In this document: positions 29,562 through 38,255 of the stretch, piece by piece
How the letters are laid out: every line of letters begins with the position of its first letter
Position numbering within the stretch: the stretch's first letter is position 1
Assembly (NCBI GenBank): GCA_903875575.1
Contig: CAIQWJ010000019.1
Span: forward strand, 24,436-88,435
Length of the DNA stretch: 64,000 nucleotides
DNA from: an uncultured Acidobacteriia bacterium
GTDB taxonomy: Bacteria; Acidobacteriota; Terriglobia; Bryobacterales; Bryobacteraceae
Direction of reading: 5' to 3'
The notes under the pieces: model-generated
What the model was told of the DNA's origin: nothing
Database searches by the model: none
What the model saw: the letters and a program-made list of their open reading frames with translations, nothing else
Program-made: the position numbers and the translations under genes

Positions 29562-30461
29562 ATGACGACTCTGACGAACAAAATCTCCTGCGTGGTGGAA
29601 GCTCACAATCTGGTGGGCGAGGGGCCTTTGTGGCACCCGGAATCGGAGTGTGTTTTCTGGACCGATATCAATGGGTTTAAGATCTGGCGGTACTCGCCGG
29701 CTACGGGCGAGACGGCGGCGTGGAGTTTTTCTGAGCCAGTTTGTTCACTATCGCTGACTACGGACCCGGAGCGATTGCTCGTTGCGCTGGGATCTGCGGT
29801 CATCATCTGGCGGCCGGAGACCGATGAACGGAGACCGTTCGCGCGGCCGGAGCCGAACATCCCGGCGAATCGGATGAATGATGGGGCCACGGATCCATCT
29901 GGTTATTTCTGGGTGGGGAGCATGGCTAACAATGTCGGCCAGAACGGCGAGGACGTGCATGCCGGGGGGTTCACGGGATCATTGTTTCGCGTGGCGCCGG
30001 ATGGTTCGGTGACGGTGTGGGATGACGGGTTTGGGATTACGAACACGCTGGAGTGGAGCCCGGACCGGAAGACCTTTTACTGCGGTTGCTCGGTGAAGAA
30101 CGTAATTTATGCTTACGACTTCGATGAGGCGACGCATTCGATCCGCAATCGGCGGGTGTTTTTTGAGGGGGCGGAGCGCGGGTTGCCGGATGGGTCTGCT
30201 ATGGATGCTGACGGGTGGCTTTGGAATTGCCGGTTCTTTGGAAAGTGCATCCTGGGGGTGTCGCCCGCCGGCGTGATTGAGCGGGTGATTGAGATGCCGG
30301 TATCGAATATTACAAACTGCGTGTTCGGGGGGAAGGACCTGAAGACGCTTTATGTGACTACGGCGTCGATGAACTCCAGCGGGGAGCCCCTGGCGGGGAG
30401 TTTGTTTGCTGTGGAGATGGAGACGGGTGGGTTGGTGGGCTCGAGGTTCCTTGTGAGTTAG
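29562..30461 (+). CDS. SMP-30/gluconolactonase-family protein
   Basis: A 299-residue six-bladed beta-propeller lactonase. Metal-site motifs are visible: 'LVGEGPLWHPESECVFWTDI' with the first Glu ligand, 'NRMNDGATDPSGYFWVGSM', 'NTLEWSPDRKTFY' with Asn, and 'LPDGSAMDADGWLWN' with Asp. The reaction is hydrolysis of a sugar lactone, perhaps gluconolactone or the lactone of an aldonic acid. It lacks a signal peptide and so should be cytoplasmic. It stands 47 bp after the hypothetical gene and converges on the peptidase gene. Confidence 0.9.
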   Translation: MTTLTNKISCVVEAHNLVGEGPLWHPESECVFWTDINGFKIWRYSPATGETAAWSFSEPVCSLSLTTDPERLLVALGSAVIIWRPETDERRPFARPEPNIPANRMNDGATDPSGYFWVGSMANNVGQNGEDVHAGGFTGSLFRVAPDGSVTVWDDGFGITNTLEWSPDRKTFYCGCSVKNVIYAYDFDEATHSIRNRRVFFEGAERGLPDGSAMDADGWLWNCRFFGKCILGVSPAGVIERVIEMPVSNITNCVFGGKDLKTLYVTTASMNSSGEPLAGSLFAVEMETGGLVGSRFLVS

Positions 30462-30475
30462 AGGATACGGACTTT

Positions 30476-30514
30476 CACACAGAGTTCACAGAGGAAGACA
30501 CAGAGAACACAGAG
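30476..30514. repeat. Short CACAGAG tandem-like repeat
   Basis: Four irregularly spaced copies of CACAGAG within 39 bp, in the 65-bp gap between the converging SMP-30 and M28 genes. No function is known to me. Confidence 0.7.
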
Positions 30515-30526
30515 AGAACCTTTGGC

Positions 30527-32197
30527 TCAGTTTGCCGTTGGGCGTGGTATCGCGCCACTTCCGCCGGACGCTCCTCTGCCTCCTGCCGGCATGGCGGCCG
30601 GGAGGTCCTTTCGCGGGAGCTTTTCCGGACGCGTTGCCGCGTTATATGCGAAAACCGCTTCGATGATCGCCATCTGCTCCAGATCGGCTGGCTGGACGCG
30701 TTCGTAGGTGTCCATGTTGGTGTGGTGGGTGCGGGTATCGTAATCGAGCGGATCCTGAATGAACTGGAAGCCGGGGAGACCGACATTGTCGAAAGACTCG
30801 TGGTCGGTATTAGTGGTATTGCGGGCCGTGATGATGCCTGGGGTGAGATCTTTCAGCGGCGCGAACCATTGTTCGAAGACGGGGCGCATCATTTCATTGC
30901 CCTGTAAGTAGATGCCGCGGATGCGACCGGTGCCGTTATCGATGTTGAAGTAGGCCGAGAGGTTGGCGTGCTCCGGGGTGGGCTTCATCACGGTGGGGTC
31001 GGCAAAGTGGGCTTTGACGTAGGCGGCGGAACCGTAATCGCCCTGCTCTTCACCGCCCCAGAGGGCGAGGCGCACAGTGCGATCCATTTTCACATTCAGA
31101 CTCTTGAGGATGCGCAGGGCTTCCATGGCGACGGCGCTGCCGGCGGCGTTGTCGGTGGCACCGGTGGCGTAGTGCCATGAGTCGAAGTGACCGCCGAGCA
31201 TGACGATTTCCTGCGGTTTGGTGGCACCGGGGATTTCGGCGATGACGTTGAAGGAGTCGGTCTCCGGGGTGAATTCGGTTTTGATATCGAAGGAGAGTTT
31301 GACGGGCACGTTGTGCTGGAGCAGGCGCGCGATGCGGTTGTAGTTTTCCGCCGTAATGACGACGCGGGGGAGGTTGTGGGTGACGTCGCCCGTGCGGGGC
31401 GCACCGCCGCCGAAGACGAGGCCGGTCTGGCCCAAGGCGCTGGCGGTGGCGCTGACGACCATGACGGCACCCTCGTCCTGGAGGAATTTGCGCTGGGTTT
31501 CGGCGAAGGCGCGGCGTTCGGCGGGAGTCATGGCGGGCGTGGCCGGAGGCGTGGCGGGCGCGGCGGCCGGAACGGGGAGGGATTCCACGAAGATGTCGTT
31601 GAGCTGATCGTTCGTGTAGCGGTAGGCCAGGGGGGTGAGGGGGAGTTGCATATCCACAAGCGCGTTGGTCAGAACGATCTTGCCTTTGAGTTTGCCGCGG
31701 AATTTTTCGAGATCGGCAGGCGTGGCGAGAGTGGCCAGCGTCGCTTCGGCGGTGAGGGGGCCGTTCGTACCGGAGGTCCAGGCGATGGGTGCGCCAATAA
31801 GGGACATGAAGGACGGCTCGACCATGGCACCGGAGTAGGCGGTGACCTGCCAGCCGGGGATGGGGCCGGTGGTGAGGTCGGAGGTGGACCATTTTTCCAG
31901 ATTGACGTTGCTGAGGCCCCATTCTTTGAGCTTGGCGACGGCCCATTCACCGGCGGCGCGGAATTGGGGAGAGTTGGTGAGGCGGGGACCGTGGAGGTCG
32001 GTCAGGTTCCAGACGGTGTCCATGACTTTGGAGGGGGAACCGCCGCGGCCGCCGGAGCCGAGTTCGGCTACTTTGATGCGGTGGATGACGTTGAGGTCAA
32101 TGGGTTCCGGGGCGGTTGTGCGCTGGGCGAAGGCGAGGGCGGCCAGGAGGAGGGGGGTAGCGATGAGAAGGGCGAGGAAGCGGTTGCTGGTTGGCAT
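30527..32197 (-). CDS. M28-family zinc aminopeptidase with PA domain
   Basis: About 556 residues from the ATG at 32197, chosen because a clean signal peptide follows ('MPTSNRFLALLIATPLLLAA'). An inserted PA-like domain lies in the first half ('KLKGKIVLTNALVD'). The catalytic M28 motifs are 'MLGGHFDSWHYATGATDNAA' (His and Asp ligands), 'LWGGEEQGDYGS' (catalytic Glu pair), 'YFNIDNGTG' and 'TTNTDHESFDN'. It should be exported and remove N-terminal residues from peptides in the periplasm or outside. It converges on the SMP-30 gene. Substrate unknown. Confidence 0.9.
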   Translation of the reverse strand: MPTSNRFLALLIATPLLLAALAFAQRTTAPEPIDLNVIHRIKVAELGSGGRGGSPSKVMDTVWNLTDLHGPRLTNSPQFRAAGEWAVAKLKEWGLSNVNLEKWSTSDLTTGPIPGWQVTAYSGAMVEPSFMSLIGAPIAWTSGTNGPLTAEATLATLATPADLEKFRGKLKGKIVLTNALVDMQLPLTPLAYRYTNDQLNDIFVESLPVPAAAPATPPATPAMTPAERRAFAETQRKFLQDEGAVMVVSATASALGQTGLVFGGGAPRTGDVTHNLPRVVITAENYNRIARLLQHNVPVKLSFDIKTEFTPETDSFNVIAEIPGATKPQEIVMLGGHFDSWHYATGATDNAAGSAVAMEALRILKSLNVKMDRTVRLALWGGEEQGDYGSAAYVKAHFADPTVMKPTPEHANLSAYFNIDNGTGRIRGIYLQGNEMMRPVFEQWFAPLKDLTPGIITARNTTNTDHESFDNVGLPGFQFIQDPLDYDTRTHHTNMDTYERVQPADLEQMAIIEAVFAYNAATRPEKLPRKDLPAAMPAGGRGASGGSGAIPRPTAN

Positions 32198-32233
32198 GAC
32201 CGAACTTAGCATGGACGAGGGGTGGATTTCCAC

Positions 32234-32493
32234 TGCGGAGAAAGGGGAGATTGGTGAGCTGTTGGGTGAACCGCTGGGTTTGACCTTTCGTTCGCTTCGA
32301 GGCGGGAGATTGTGTCGGAATGTCCGTGTCTATTAGATGACACGCCCGGTTATCTTCAAACGACCACCAATTATGACGAATTAACCCGGACATAAAACAG
32401 ATCAATCGGACGAGCGACAGCAGATTCTAATTATTTGTCTTGTAGTGCGGCGCTTTCTCGTGATCCTATCACCCAGTCACGAGGAATTGCAGC
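32234..32493. other. Intergenic region between peptidase and secreted-protein run
   Basis: I see no gene in these 260 bp. It should hold the divergent promoters of the M28 gene and of the secreted-protein run starting at 32494. Confidence 0.4.
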
Positions 32494-33288
32494 ATGAATA
32501 TGCTACCCACAATCCCCCCCGCACGTTTCAGACCGCTCCTTGAGACGCGTGCGCGCCGAGCGCTCATTGTAGCGGCTCTTCTTTGCGGTACCAGCGCGGC
32601 GTCGCTGCGAGCGCAAAGCACAACAGGCCAAACGAATTCGACCTCGCAAGGCGCATCTGGCTCCTTTCCGGTTTTACGGCAGCCGGTCTTCGATAGCGGG
32701 AAATTGAACGGCGTACCGCGCGATTTCATTCTCTATCGCTTCTTTTTTGCGCACGTGCAGTCGCTTGAGAAATTTGCGGATGGCATTCAGAACGGCAGCG
32801 TGGCGGCAGCCATCGCGAGCCGTAAACCTTTGTCGGCGCTGCCGCCCTCTCGCGCCAATCAGGTTGCGGTCCCTCCGCCCCTGGCGCAGCCAATAAGCGG
32901 ACAGGCCGCGAAAGCAACTATCGCGGATGACGGAGCCAAGCCGCGTCACCAGATCAAGAATGGAGCCGGGCTTGCCGATGCCGAGGAGGCTCTTGTGAAA
33001 AACACGGCTGCCCGGTGCATGACGGATTTAGCCGCATTCGACAAGGTGAACGTTCCATTGGTCAAAGCGATCACGGCGAAGTATGCGCCCGGCGCGACGC
33101 TGTCCGGCCAGGATAAGGCGCGCATTGCACAGATGTCGAACGCCCGTGAACAGGTAGTCACGGATTATGTGGCGCAGTTGCGCTCGGCAATGGGCCCACA
33201 AAGATTCGCGGTTCTGCATGCATTCGTAGTGGGCAGCGAGACGCCGAATATCCGGCATCGGGATACGAAAGGGGCCCGCGTCAAATGA
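32494..33288 (+). CDS. Hypothetical secreted protein, first of a five-gene run
   Basis: An unrecognised 264-residue protein. A signal peptide is clear ('RRALIVAALLCGTSAASLRA', cleavage near 'RAQS'). The mature part has a Ser/Thr-rich linker, then an alpha-helical region ('FAHVQSLEKFADGI', 'ADAEEALVKNTAARCMTDLA', 'YVAQLRSAMGPQRFAVLHAF') reminiscent of periplasmic helical-bundle proteins. The stop overlaps the start of the next gene (ATGA), indicating coupled translation with the IPT/TIG protein. Function unknown. Confidence 0.7.
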   Translation: MNMLPTIPPARFRPLLETRARRALIVAALLCGTSAASLRAQSTTGQTNSTSQGASGSFPVLRQPVFDSGKLNGVPRDFILYRFFFAHVQSLEKFADGIQNGSVAAAIASRKPLSALPPSRANQVAVPPPLAQPISGQAAKATIADDGAKPRHQIKNGAGLADAEEALVKNTAARCMTDLAAFDKVNVPLVKAITAKYAPGATLSGQDKARIAQMSNAREQVVTDYVAQLRSAMGPQRFAVLHAFVVGSETPNIRHRDTKGARVK

Positions 33289-35411
33289 GGCGAATATTTT
33301 CATTTTCACCGGGCCTGACGGCGCTCGCAGTCCTACTTGGCTGTTTGGCCGCCACCCCCGCCCGTGCGCTGGACTACTACAGTACGGCTGACATTTCAGG
33401 CAGTTACGTCAGCATGACGGCGGTCATGTCGCTCGATTACTACAGCGACTGCACCTTCGAATATCTTTGCGAGGCGTTTGTGGAAGGGCAGGAGTATGTA
33501 AATGGGGGGTATGTCGCGTACAGCAGCGGCGACAGCGGCACCGACAACGGGTCAGACATCACTGCCGAAGCCGTTCTCTACGATCTTGCCGTTCTTGGCA
33601 ACACCTACACAATGGAGGGCTTCTATTATGCGTTTAACGACTATATCGAGGAGTGGTACTACTTCGGATACAACAGCGCATCGACTACCGCTCAAGCCCC
33701 GCCTTCGCCACCGGTGATCGCTGGTATCAGTCCCAGCACTGGGGTTGCGGGCCAATCAGGATACATCGCGATTTACGGATGGAATCTTTCGGGCGGTTCC
33801 GTCTCGGTGAGTATGGATGGGGCGTCGCCGCAGGTGATCTATGTTTCGGATGGCCAGGTGAATGTGTATTATTCGAACGTGGTGGCAGGAACCCATTACC
33901 TGAGTGTCTGGACATCAGACGGAGGCTGGAGCACTAACAGTGCGCCGTTTACGGCCGTGGCGGCCGATCCATCGCCAGCAGTGACTTCGTATTCGCCGAC
34001 GGCGTTCTCGTATACTTCGAGCAACCCGCTGACGATTTCGGGCAGCGGGTTTGGAACTTCGCCGGACGTTTACGTTTCTTATCCGGATGGCAGCGGCGAA
34101 TGGGCGGCTGTCAGCAACGCGGCTGACACGTTGATCTATGCGACGGCGTATCATCTTAGTTCGGTGGCGGGGACCGTGGCGATCACCGTGTATTCGAACG
34201 GTTACTGGGGGCAGGGGTTTATTGGGAACAATCCGAGTTCGACGACCGTCTACGCCAGTGTGAGCGTGCCTCCGGTGGTGACGGGTCTCTCCGATAATGG
34301 AACGGATTTTCCTGGTACGAGCGGGACGCTGACGCTTACGGGGACGAATCTGGCGGGCAACACCACGGCATGGTTCGATTTCGGTCCGGCGACGGTCACG
34401 TCGTTCGCGCAGAATTCGGCAACTATCATTTATTCGATTCCGGCTAACGTGTCGATCGGGTTCCACACGCTGTATGTGGCGACTCTGTATGGAAACTGGA
34501 CTGGATTGTTGTTTCAGGTAAAACCGACACCTGTGCTCTTATGCGCACCTCAGACTGTGACCCGGGGAGGCAATGTGAACTGCAGCGTTTCTAATGCAAT
34601 TGCAGGCGCGGTGTCCAGCTGGAGTTTTTCCAATGGCACCGTCGTGGTGCCCGGGCCGATTCATCTGACCACGTGGTCGGGCGTGATGGTCACCAGCGGG
34701 ACGGTAAGTGCGGCTATTGCCGGTTATGGCAACCTGACGGCGAACATTACCGTTAATGCGCGGCAAAACTGGAATACGCAACCGGTTGCACCACAGCAGG
34801 TCCCGGATGGCACTCTACCATGGCAATTTCCAGCTGGAACCTGGAACGCTGGTAATCTGCCGTCTCCGCCTGCAGTCGGAGCGCCGCTCGGAACTTCTCA
34901 AGCAGGTCTTATATTTGACTACAGCTTCTCAACCCTGCCAAGCGGCCCAAACTCCGGTCCCAATGCCGGGTTTTCGTACGTCACTTCGGTTACGTATCCT
35001 CCGGCTGTCTTCAACTTCAAATACGAGATCGCGATTGATGTTTCAAATGCGGCGTCGACATTTGCAAAGAATCAGTGCGGGATCTATCCGGCGAATGCGT
35101 ACATCTCATACGCGAACCTGTCCGCGCAAGTCACACGCCATGAAGCGGGTCAGCTGGGGCAGAGCCACTGGTTCGAGTACTCTACCTCGCTTTCCAATGC
35201 CGATAACAATTTTGGCCTCTATTTGGAATCGGCGGTTGCGAATCCGGGCGACGCCAATTTCGGGAATACGTTAACGCGTCGCGTTCAACAGCAAACGGGG
35301 CAGGTCGGGGCTGACACAGGCGTAGAGCCCTTTGACGTGACACATGATATAAACGGACTTCCATTGGGAGAAATTAATTATGCGCCGTACACCGACAATG
35401 TCTGCCACTAA
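33285..35411 (+). CDS. Secreted IPT/TIG-domain protein
   Basis: A 708-residue exported protein with a signal peptide ('GLTALAVLLGCLAATPARAL'). The N-terminal 120 residues are very rich in Tyr, Asp and Ser. From about residue 145 there are three IPT/TIG-like beta sandwiches ('PVIAGISPSTGVAGQSG', 'VTSYSPTAFSYTSSNPLTIS', 'VTGLSDNGTDFPGTSGTLTL'). The C-terminal 200 residues are a separate unknown domain ('HEAGQLGQSHWFEYSTSL'). No anchor is seen. Start overlaps the previous stop; the next gene begins four bases after its stop. Likely a surface or extracellular protein of unknown role. Confidence 0.75.
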   Translation: MRRIFSFSPGLTALAVLLGCLAATPARALDYYSTADISGSYVSMTAVMSLDYYSDCTFEYLCEAFVEGQEYVNGGYVAYSSGDSGTDNGSDITAEAVLYDLAVLGNTYTMEGFYYAFNDYIEEWYYFGYNSASTTAQAPPSPPVIAGISPSTGVAGQSGYIAIYGWNLSGGSVSVSMDGASPQVIYVSDGQVNVYYSNVVAGTHYLSVWTSDGGWSTNSAPFTAVAADPSPAVTSYSPTAFSYTSSNPLTISGSGFGTSPDVYVSYPDGSGEWAAVSNAADTLIYATAYHLSSVAGTVAITVYSNGYWGQGFIGNNPSSTTVYASVSVPPVVTGLSDNGTDFPGTSGTLTLTGTNLAGNTTAWFDFGPATVTSFAQNSATIIYSIPANVSIGFHTLYVATLYGNWTGLLFQVKPTPVLLCAPQTVTRGGNVNCSVSNAIAGAVSSWSFSNGTVVVPGPIHLTTWSGVMVTSGTVSAAIAGYGNLTANITVNARQNWNTQPVAPQQVPDGTLPWQFPAGTWNAGNLPSPPAVGAPLGTSQAGLIFDYSFSTLPSGPNSGPNAGFSYVTSVTYPPAVFNFKYEIAIDVSNAASTFAKNQCGIYPANAYISYANLSAQVTRHEAGQLGQSHWFEYSTSLSNADNNFGLYLESAVANPGDANFGNTLTRRVQQQTGQVGADTGVEPFDVTHDINGLPLGEINYAPYTDNVCH

Positions 35412-35415
35412 TGGG

Positions 35416-36072
35416 ATGCGCTGCAACGTTCGCTTTGTTGCGCGGGTGGCGTTGTTCCATGCTTGCTGCACTATGGGCTGGGGGCAAATGGTGCTCGACG
35501 GGAACACGCCGATCCTGCGGACCCCGCCGGATTCGGGCCATACCGTGAGGGTTGGGGGAAACAGTAACCAAATTTCCGCACCGCTTCCACTAGAAGTGAA
35601 GATTCGCGATCTTAACCCCGCCAGCGTAGCAATGGGCGATAAAATGACGGCGACAGTTCTCGTGCGCAACATTGGAAAGGTCCCAATCGATCTTCCCTGC
35701 TCACACGATTTCCTGAGTGTGTTTAAAAGCGGAAACCGGGATCAGCGGTCACTTAGCGCGGATGCTGTTTTTCATTTTGGGGGAGTTCAACTGTTCCTGC
35801 CGGGCGCAGTGTTCGCGGGCTCTCCAGACGTACCCGGCTCAATGTGCACTTTGGCTCCTGACGCGACTCTTACAATTCTGGCCACAATCGTCGCCTTCGG
35901 AGATGCAAGGCTTGAGGACCAGCGACAAGCCAACACGCTGTTGTCAATGAAGATCCAGTTGATTGAGATTTTCCACGACGGAGGCGAGGAGCGAACCACA
36001 AATGCTTCCAAACCCGCCGTCTCTGTTAACGCGATACCGATTTTCTGGCGGGAGCCCCGGAAGGTGCAGTGA
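35416..36072 (+). CDS. Tandem-family secreted protein, copy 1
   Basis: About 218 residues from the ATG at 35416; earlier in-frame ATGs overlap the previous gene and give no signal peptide at the right place. It shares with the next two genes 'WGQMVLDGNTPI', 'EVKIRDLNPA', 'NIGKVPIDLPCSHDF', 'GSMCTLAPDATLTILAT' and the end 'PIFWREPRKVQ'. A hydrophobic N-terminus ('VARVALFHACC') suggests export. The fold seems to be beta-rich, CARDB or EF-like, but I do not recognise the family. It is the most divergent of the three copies. Confidence 0.75.
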   Translation: MRCNVRFVARVALFHACCTMGWGQMVLDGNTPILRTPPDSGHTVRVGGNSNQISAPLPLEVKIRDLNPASVAMGDKMTATVLVRNIGKVPIDLPCSHDFLSVFKSGNRDQRSLSADAVFHFGGVQLFLPGAVFAGSPDVPGSMCTLAPDATLTILATIVAFGDARLEDQRQANTLLSMKIQLIEIFHDGGEERTTNASKPAVSVNAIPIFWREPRKVQ

Positions 36073-36179
36073 GTGAACTGTCACTTGTCTCGCGTCAACT
36101 ACTTTTGCCACTTTCGCTTTGTTTCGCAGGTCGCGCTATTTCATGTTTTCTGCGCTCTCAGTTGGGGGCAAATGGTGCT
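36040..36179 (+). repeat. 140-bp direct repeat, first copy
   Basis: Identical base for base to 36724-36863, at an offset of 684 bp. It spans the end of one tandem gene and the signal region of the next, so it marks the junction of a duplicated unit. Confidence 0.9.
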
Positions 36180-36756
36180 GGACGGGAACACGCCGATTCA
36201 GCGAGTCCCGCCGGACTCGGGCCATACAGTGAGGGTTGGGCGCAATAGTACGCAGTTACCACCCACGCTCCCCCTGGAGGTAAAGATTCGCGATTTGAAT
36301 CCCGCGAACGTTGCGAGGGGCGAGAACATGACCGCCACGATTTTGGTCCGTAATGCCGGCAAGAGTCCGATCGACCTGCCGTGCTCGCACGATTTTGCGA
36401 GCGTATTCAGGAGCGAAATCGCGGACCAGCGATCACTGAGGGCGGACGCCGCTTTCGCCTTTGGAGAGCTTACGATCACACTCACGGGTGCTGTGTTCGC
36501 TGGCTCTCCAAACGTCCCTGGCTCGATGTGCACGCTTGCCCCGGAGGCGACACTCATCATTCTGGCCACGATGAATGCCAGCGGAACCGCGTGGCTAGAG
36601 GATCCGAAGCAGTACAACACGCTTCTATCCATGAAGATTGAGGTTATTGAATTTTTTCACGATGGCAGTCTGGAGCAAATCATCAACTCCTCCAAACCGG
36701 CTGTCTCCGTGAACGCGGTACCAATTTTCTGGCGGGAGCCCCGGAAGGTGCAGTGA
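36073..36756 (+). CDS. Tandem-family secreted protein, copy 2
   Basis: A 227-residue paralogue. It starts with a GTG immediately after the stop of copy 1 (TGA-GTG), so translation is probably coupled. The N-terminal 35 residues include the same hydrophobic segment as copy 3 ('FRFVSQVALFHVFCALSW'). The conserved blocks 'VKIRDLNPANVA', 'MTATILVRNAGKSPIDLPCS' and 'VNAVPIFWREPRKVQ' are intact. Copies 2 and 3 share a 140-bp perfect DNA repeat over their starts, pointing to recent duplication. Function unknown. Confidence 0.75.
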   Translation: MNCHLSRVNYFCHFRFVSQVALFHVFCALSWGQMVLDGNTPIQRVPPDSGHTVRVGRNSTQLPPTLPLEVKIRDLNPANVARGENMTATILVRNAGKSPIDLPCSHDFASVFRSEIADQRSLRADAAFAFGELTITLTGAVFAGSPNVPGSMCTLAPEATLIILATMNASGTAWLEDPKQYNTLLSMKIEVIEFFHDGSLEQIINSSKPAVSVNAVPIFWREPRKVQ

Positions 36757-36863
36757 GTGAACTGTCACTTGTCTCGCGTCAACTACTTTTGCCACTTTCG
36801 CTTTGTTTCGCAGGTCGCGCTATTTCATGTTTTCTGCGCTCTCAGTTGGGGGCAAATGGTGCT
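36724..36863 (+). repeat. 140-bp direct repeat, second copy
   Basis: Identical to 36040-36179. The mismatch on the left is at 36723 and on the right at 36864. Perfect identity over the junction, with more divergence in the gene bodies, suggests recent duplication or gene conversion. Confidence 0.9.
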
Positions 36864-37437
36864 CGACGGGAATACGCCGATCCGGCGGGAGGTGAATCCA
36901 AGCCACTCCTTCACGATCAAGCGCAATAGTACTCAAATTCCTCCGGGACTCCCCCTTGAGGTGAAGATTCGCGATCTGAATCCCGCGACTCTGGCGATGG
37001 GCGAGAACCTGACCGCCACGATCTTGGTCCGCAATATTGGGAAGGAGCCGATCGACCTTCCCTGTTCGCACGATTTTGTGAGCGTGTTCAGGAGCGGAAT
37101 CGCGGATCAGCGATCTCTGAGTGCGGACGCCGTTTTCGCTTTTGGAGAGTTTTCGATCAACCTTTCAGGTGCCGTGTTCGCCGGTTCTCCAAACGTTCCT
37201 GGCTCGATGTGCACTCTGGCCCCTGAGGCGACACTAACAATTCTGGCCACGATGAATGCCAGTGGAACCGCGAGACTGGAGGATCCTCATCAGTACAACA
37301 CACTTTTGTCCATGAAGATTGAGGTTGTTGAATACTTTCATGATGGCAGTCTGGAACAGATCACAAACTCCTCCAAACCCGCTGTCTCTGTAAACTCGAT
37401 ACCGATTTTCTGGCGGGAGCCGCGGAAGGTGCCGTGA
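36757..37437 (+). CDS. Tandem-family secreted protein, copy 3
   Basis: A 226-residue paralogue that starts with GTG directly after copy 2's stop, with an identical N-terminal 42 residues or so. The middle differs mainly after 'GNTPIRREVNPSHSF', where copies 1 and 2 have 'PPDSGHTVRVG'. The remaining conserved blocks are present and the end is 'PIFWREPRKVP'. It closes the secreted-protein run; a Phd/VapB-type antitoxin gene starts 139 bp later. Function unknown. Confidence 0.75.
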   Translation: MNCHLSRVNYFCHFRFVSQVALFHVFCALSWGQMVLDGNTPIRREVNPSHSFTIKRNSTQIPPGLPLEVKIRDLNPATLAMGENLTATILVRNIGKEPIDLPCSHDFVSVFRSGIADQRSLSADAVFAFGEFSINLSGAVFAGSPNVPGSMCTLAPEATLTILATMNASGTARLEDPHQYNTLLSMKIEVVEYFHDGSLEQITNSSKPAVSVNSIPIFWREPRKVP

Positions 37438-37576
37438 GTACACAGAGTCGTTGTCAAGCGTATCGTGCTCGCTGATGCCGGGCGCGGAGGCGATTGCCGG
37501 CGGGCATGACCGAACCTGGCATGAAAGCGGAGGGAGTGTAAATTTCGTGATAAACTAAACTAACAAAACTTAGTTT

Positions 37577-37822
37577 ATGGAGACCATCAACATTCACGAA
37601 GCCAAGACGCACTTGTCCCGACTGGTGGAACGGGCCGCGAACGGAGAACCGTTCATTATTGCGAAGGCAGGGAAACCTCTGGTTAAAGTCATGGCGCTCG
37701 ACGCACCCATGGCTGGGGAAGTACGGCGACTGGGATTCATGAAAGGCGAAATCCACGTTCCAGACGATTTTGATCGAATGGGGAGCCAGGAGATTGAGGA
37801 TCTCTTCAGCGGGGCAAAATGA
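37577..37822 (+). CDS. Type II antitoxin, Phd/YefM-type (VapB role)
   Basis: An 81-residue Phd-fold antitoxin. The start 'METINIHEAKTHLSRLVERA' and 'FIIAKAGKPLVKVMAL' are the usual signatures; the C-terminus ('FDDFDRMGSQEIEDLF'-like, here 'PDDFDRMGSQEIEDLFSG') is the toxin-neutralising tail. Its stop overlaps the PIN toxin start by four bases, so the pair is translated together. It should bind its own promoter upstream of 37577, where an imperfect TTAGTTTA inverted repeat is visible (37553-37577). Confidence 0.92.
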   Translation: METINIHEAKTHLSRLVERAANGEPFIIAKAGKPLVKVMALDAPMAGEVRRLGFMKGEIHVPDDFDRMGSQEIEDLFSGAK

Positions 37823-38205
37823 GAATCCTTCTGGACACGCATCTTCTGCTTTGGGCTGCCGACGATGGGACGCGCTTACCGGCGAAGGCTCGCGCATTAA
37901 TTTCGGATTCGCGGAATCAGCTTGTCTATAGTGCGGCCAGCCTGTGGGAGATTGCTATCAAGAGCGGGTTGGGGCGGGACGATTTCCAGGTGGATCCACG
38001 GATACTGCGGCGTAGACTTGTGGAAAACGATTACGAGGAGTTGGCCGTTACCGGCGAACATGCGGTCATGGTGGACGGCTTGCCGTCAATCCACAAAGAT
38101 CCATTCGATCGTTTGCTGGTTGCGCAGGCGATGGTGGAAGGGATCACCCTTCTAACGTCGGATGAAATTATGGCGCAATATCCAGGACCAGTCCGATTCG
38201 TTTGA
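37819..38205 (+). CDS. PIN-domain toxin (VapC-like)
   Basis: A 128-residue PIN-domain ribonuclease. 'MRILLDTHLLLWAADDG' gives the first catalytic Asp, 'SAASLWEIAIKSGLGR' the conserved Glu, and 'KDPFDRLLVAQAMVEG' the further Asp residues, so the active site appears intact. VapC toxins cleave RNA, often initiator tRNA or rRNA, until bound by the antitoxin. Overlap with the antitoxin gene supports a functional module. Confidence 0.92.
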   Translation: MRILLDTHLLLWAADDGTRLPAKARALISDSRNQLVYSAASLWEIAIKSGLGRDDFQVDPRILRRRLVENDYEELAVTGEHAVMVDGLPSIHKDPFDRLLVAQAMVEGITLLTSDEIMAQYPGPVRFV

Positions 38206-38255
38206 GCAGTTTTGGTGATGGATGGCGGGTGATGTCGGCTGGCTAGACTCCGAAA

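Noticed and set aside
31187..32209. Long glycine/glutamate-rich frame opposite the M28 peptidase
   Set aside because: Composition is that of an antisense shadow; the peptidase on the other strand has full catalytic motifs.
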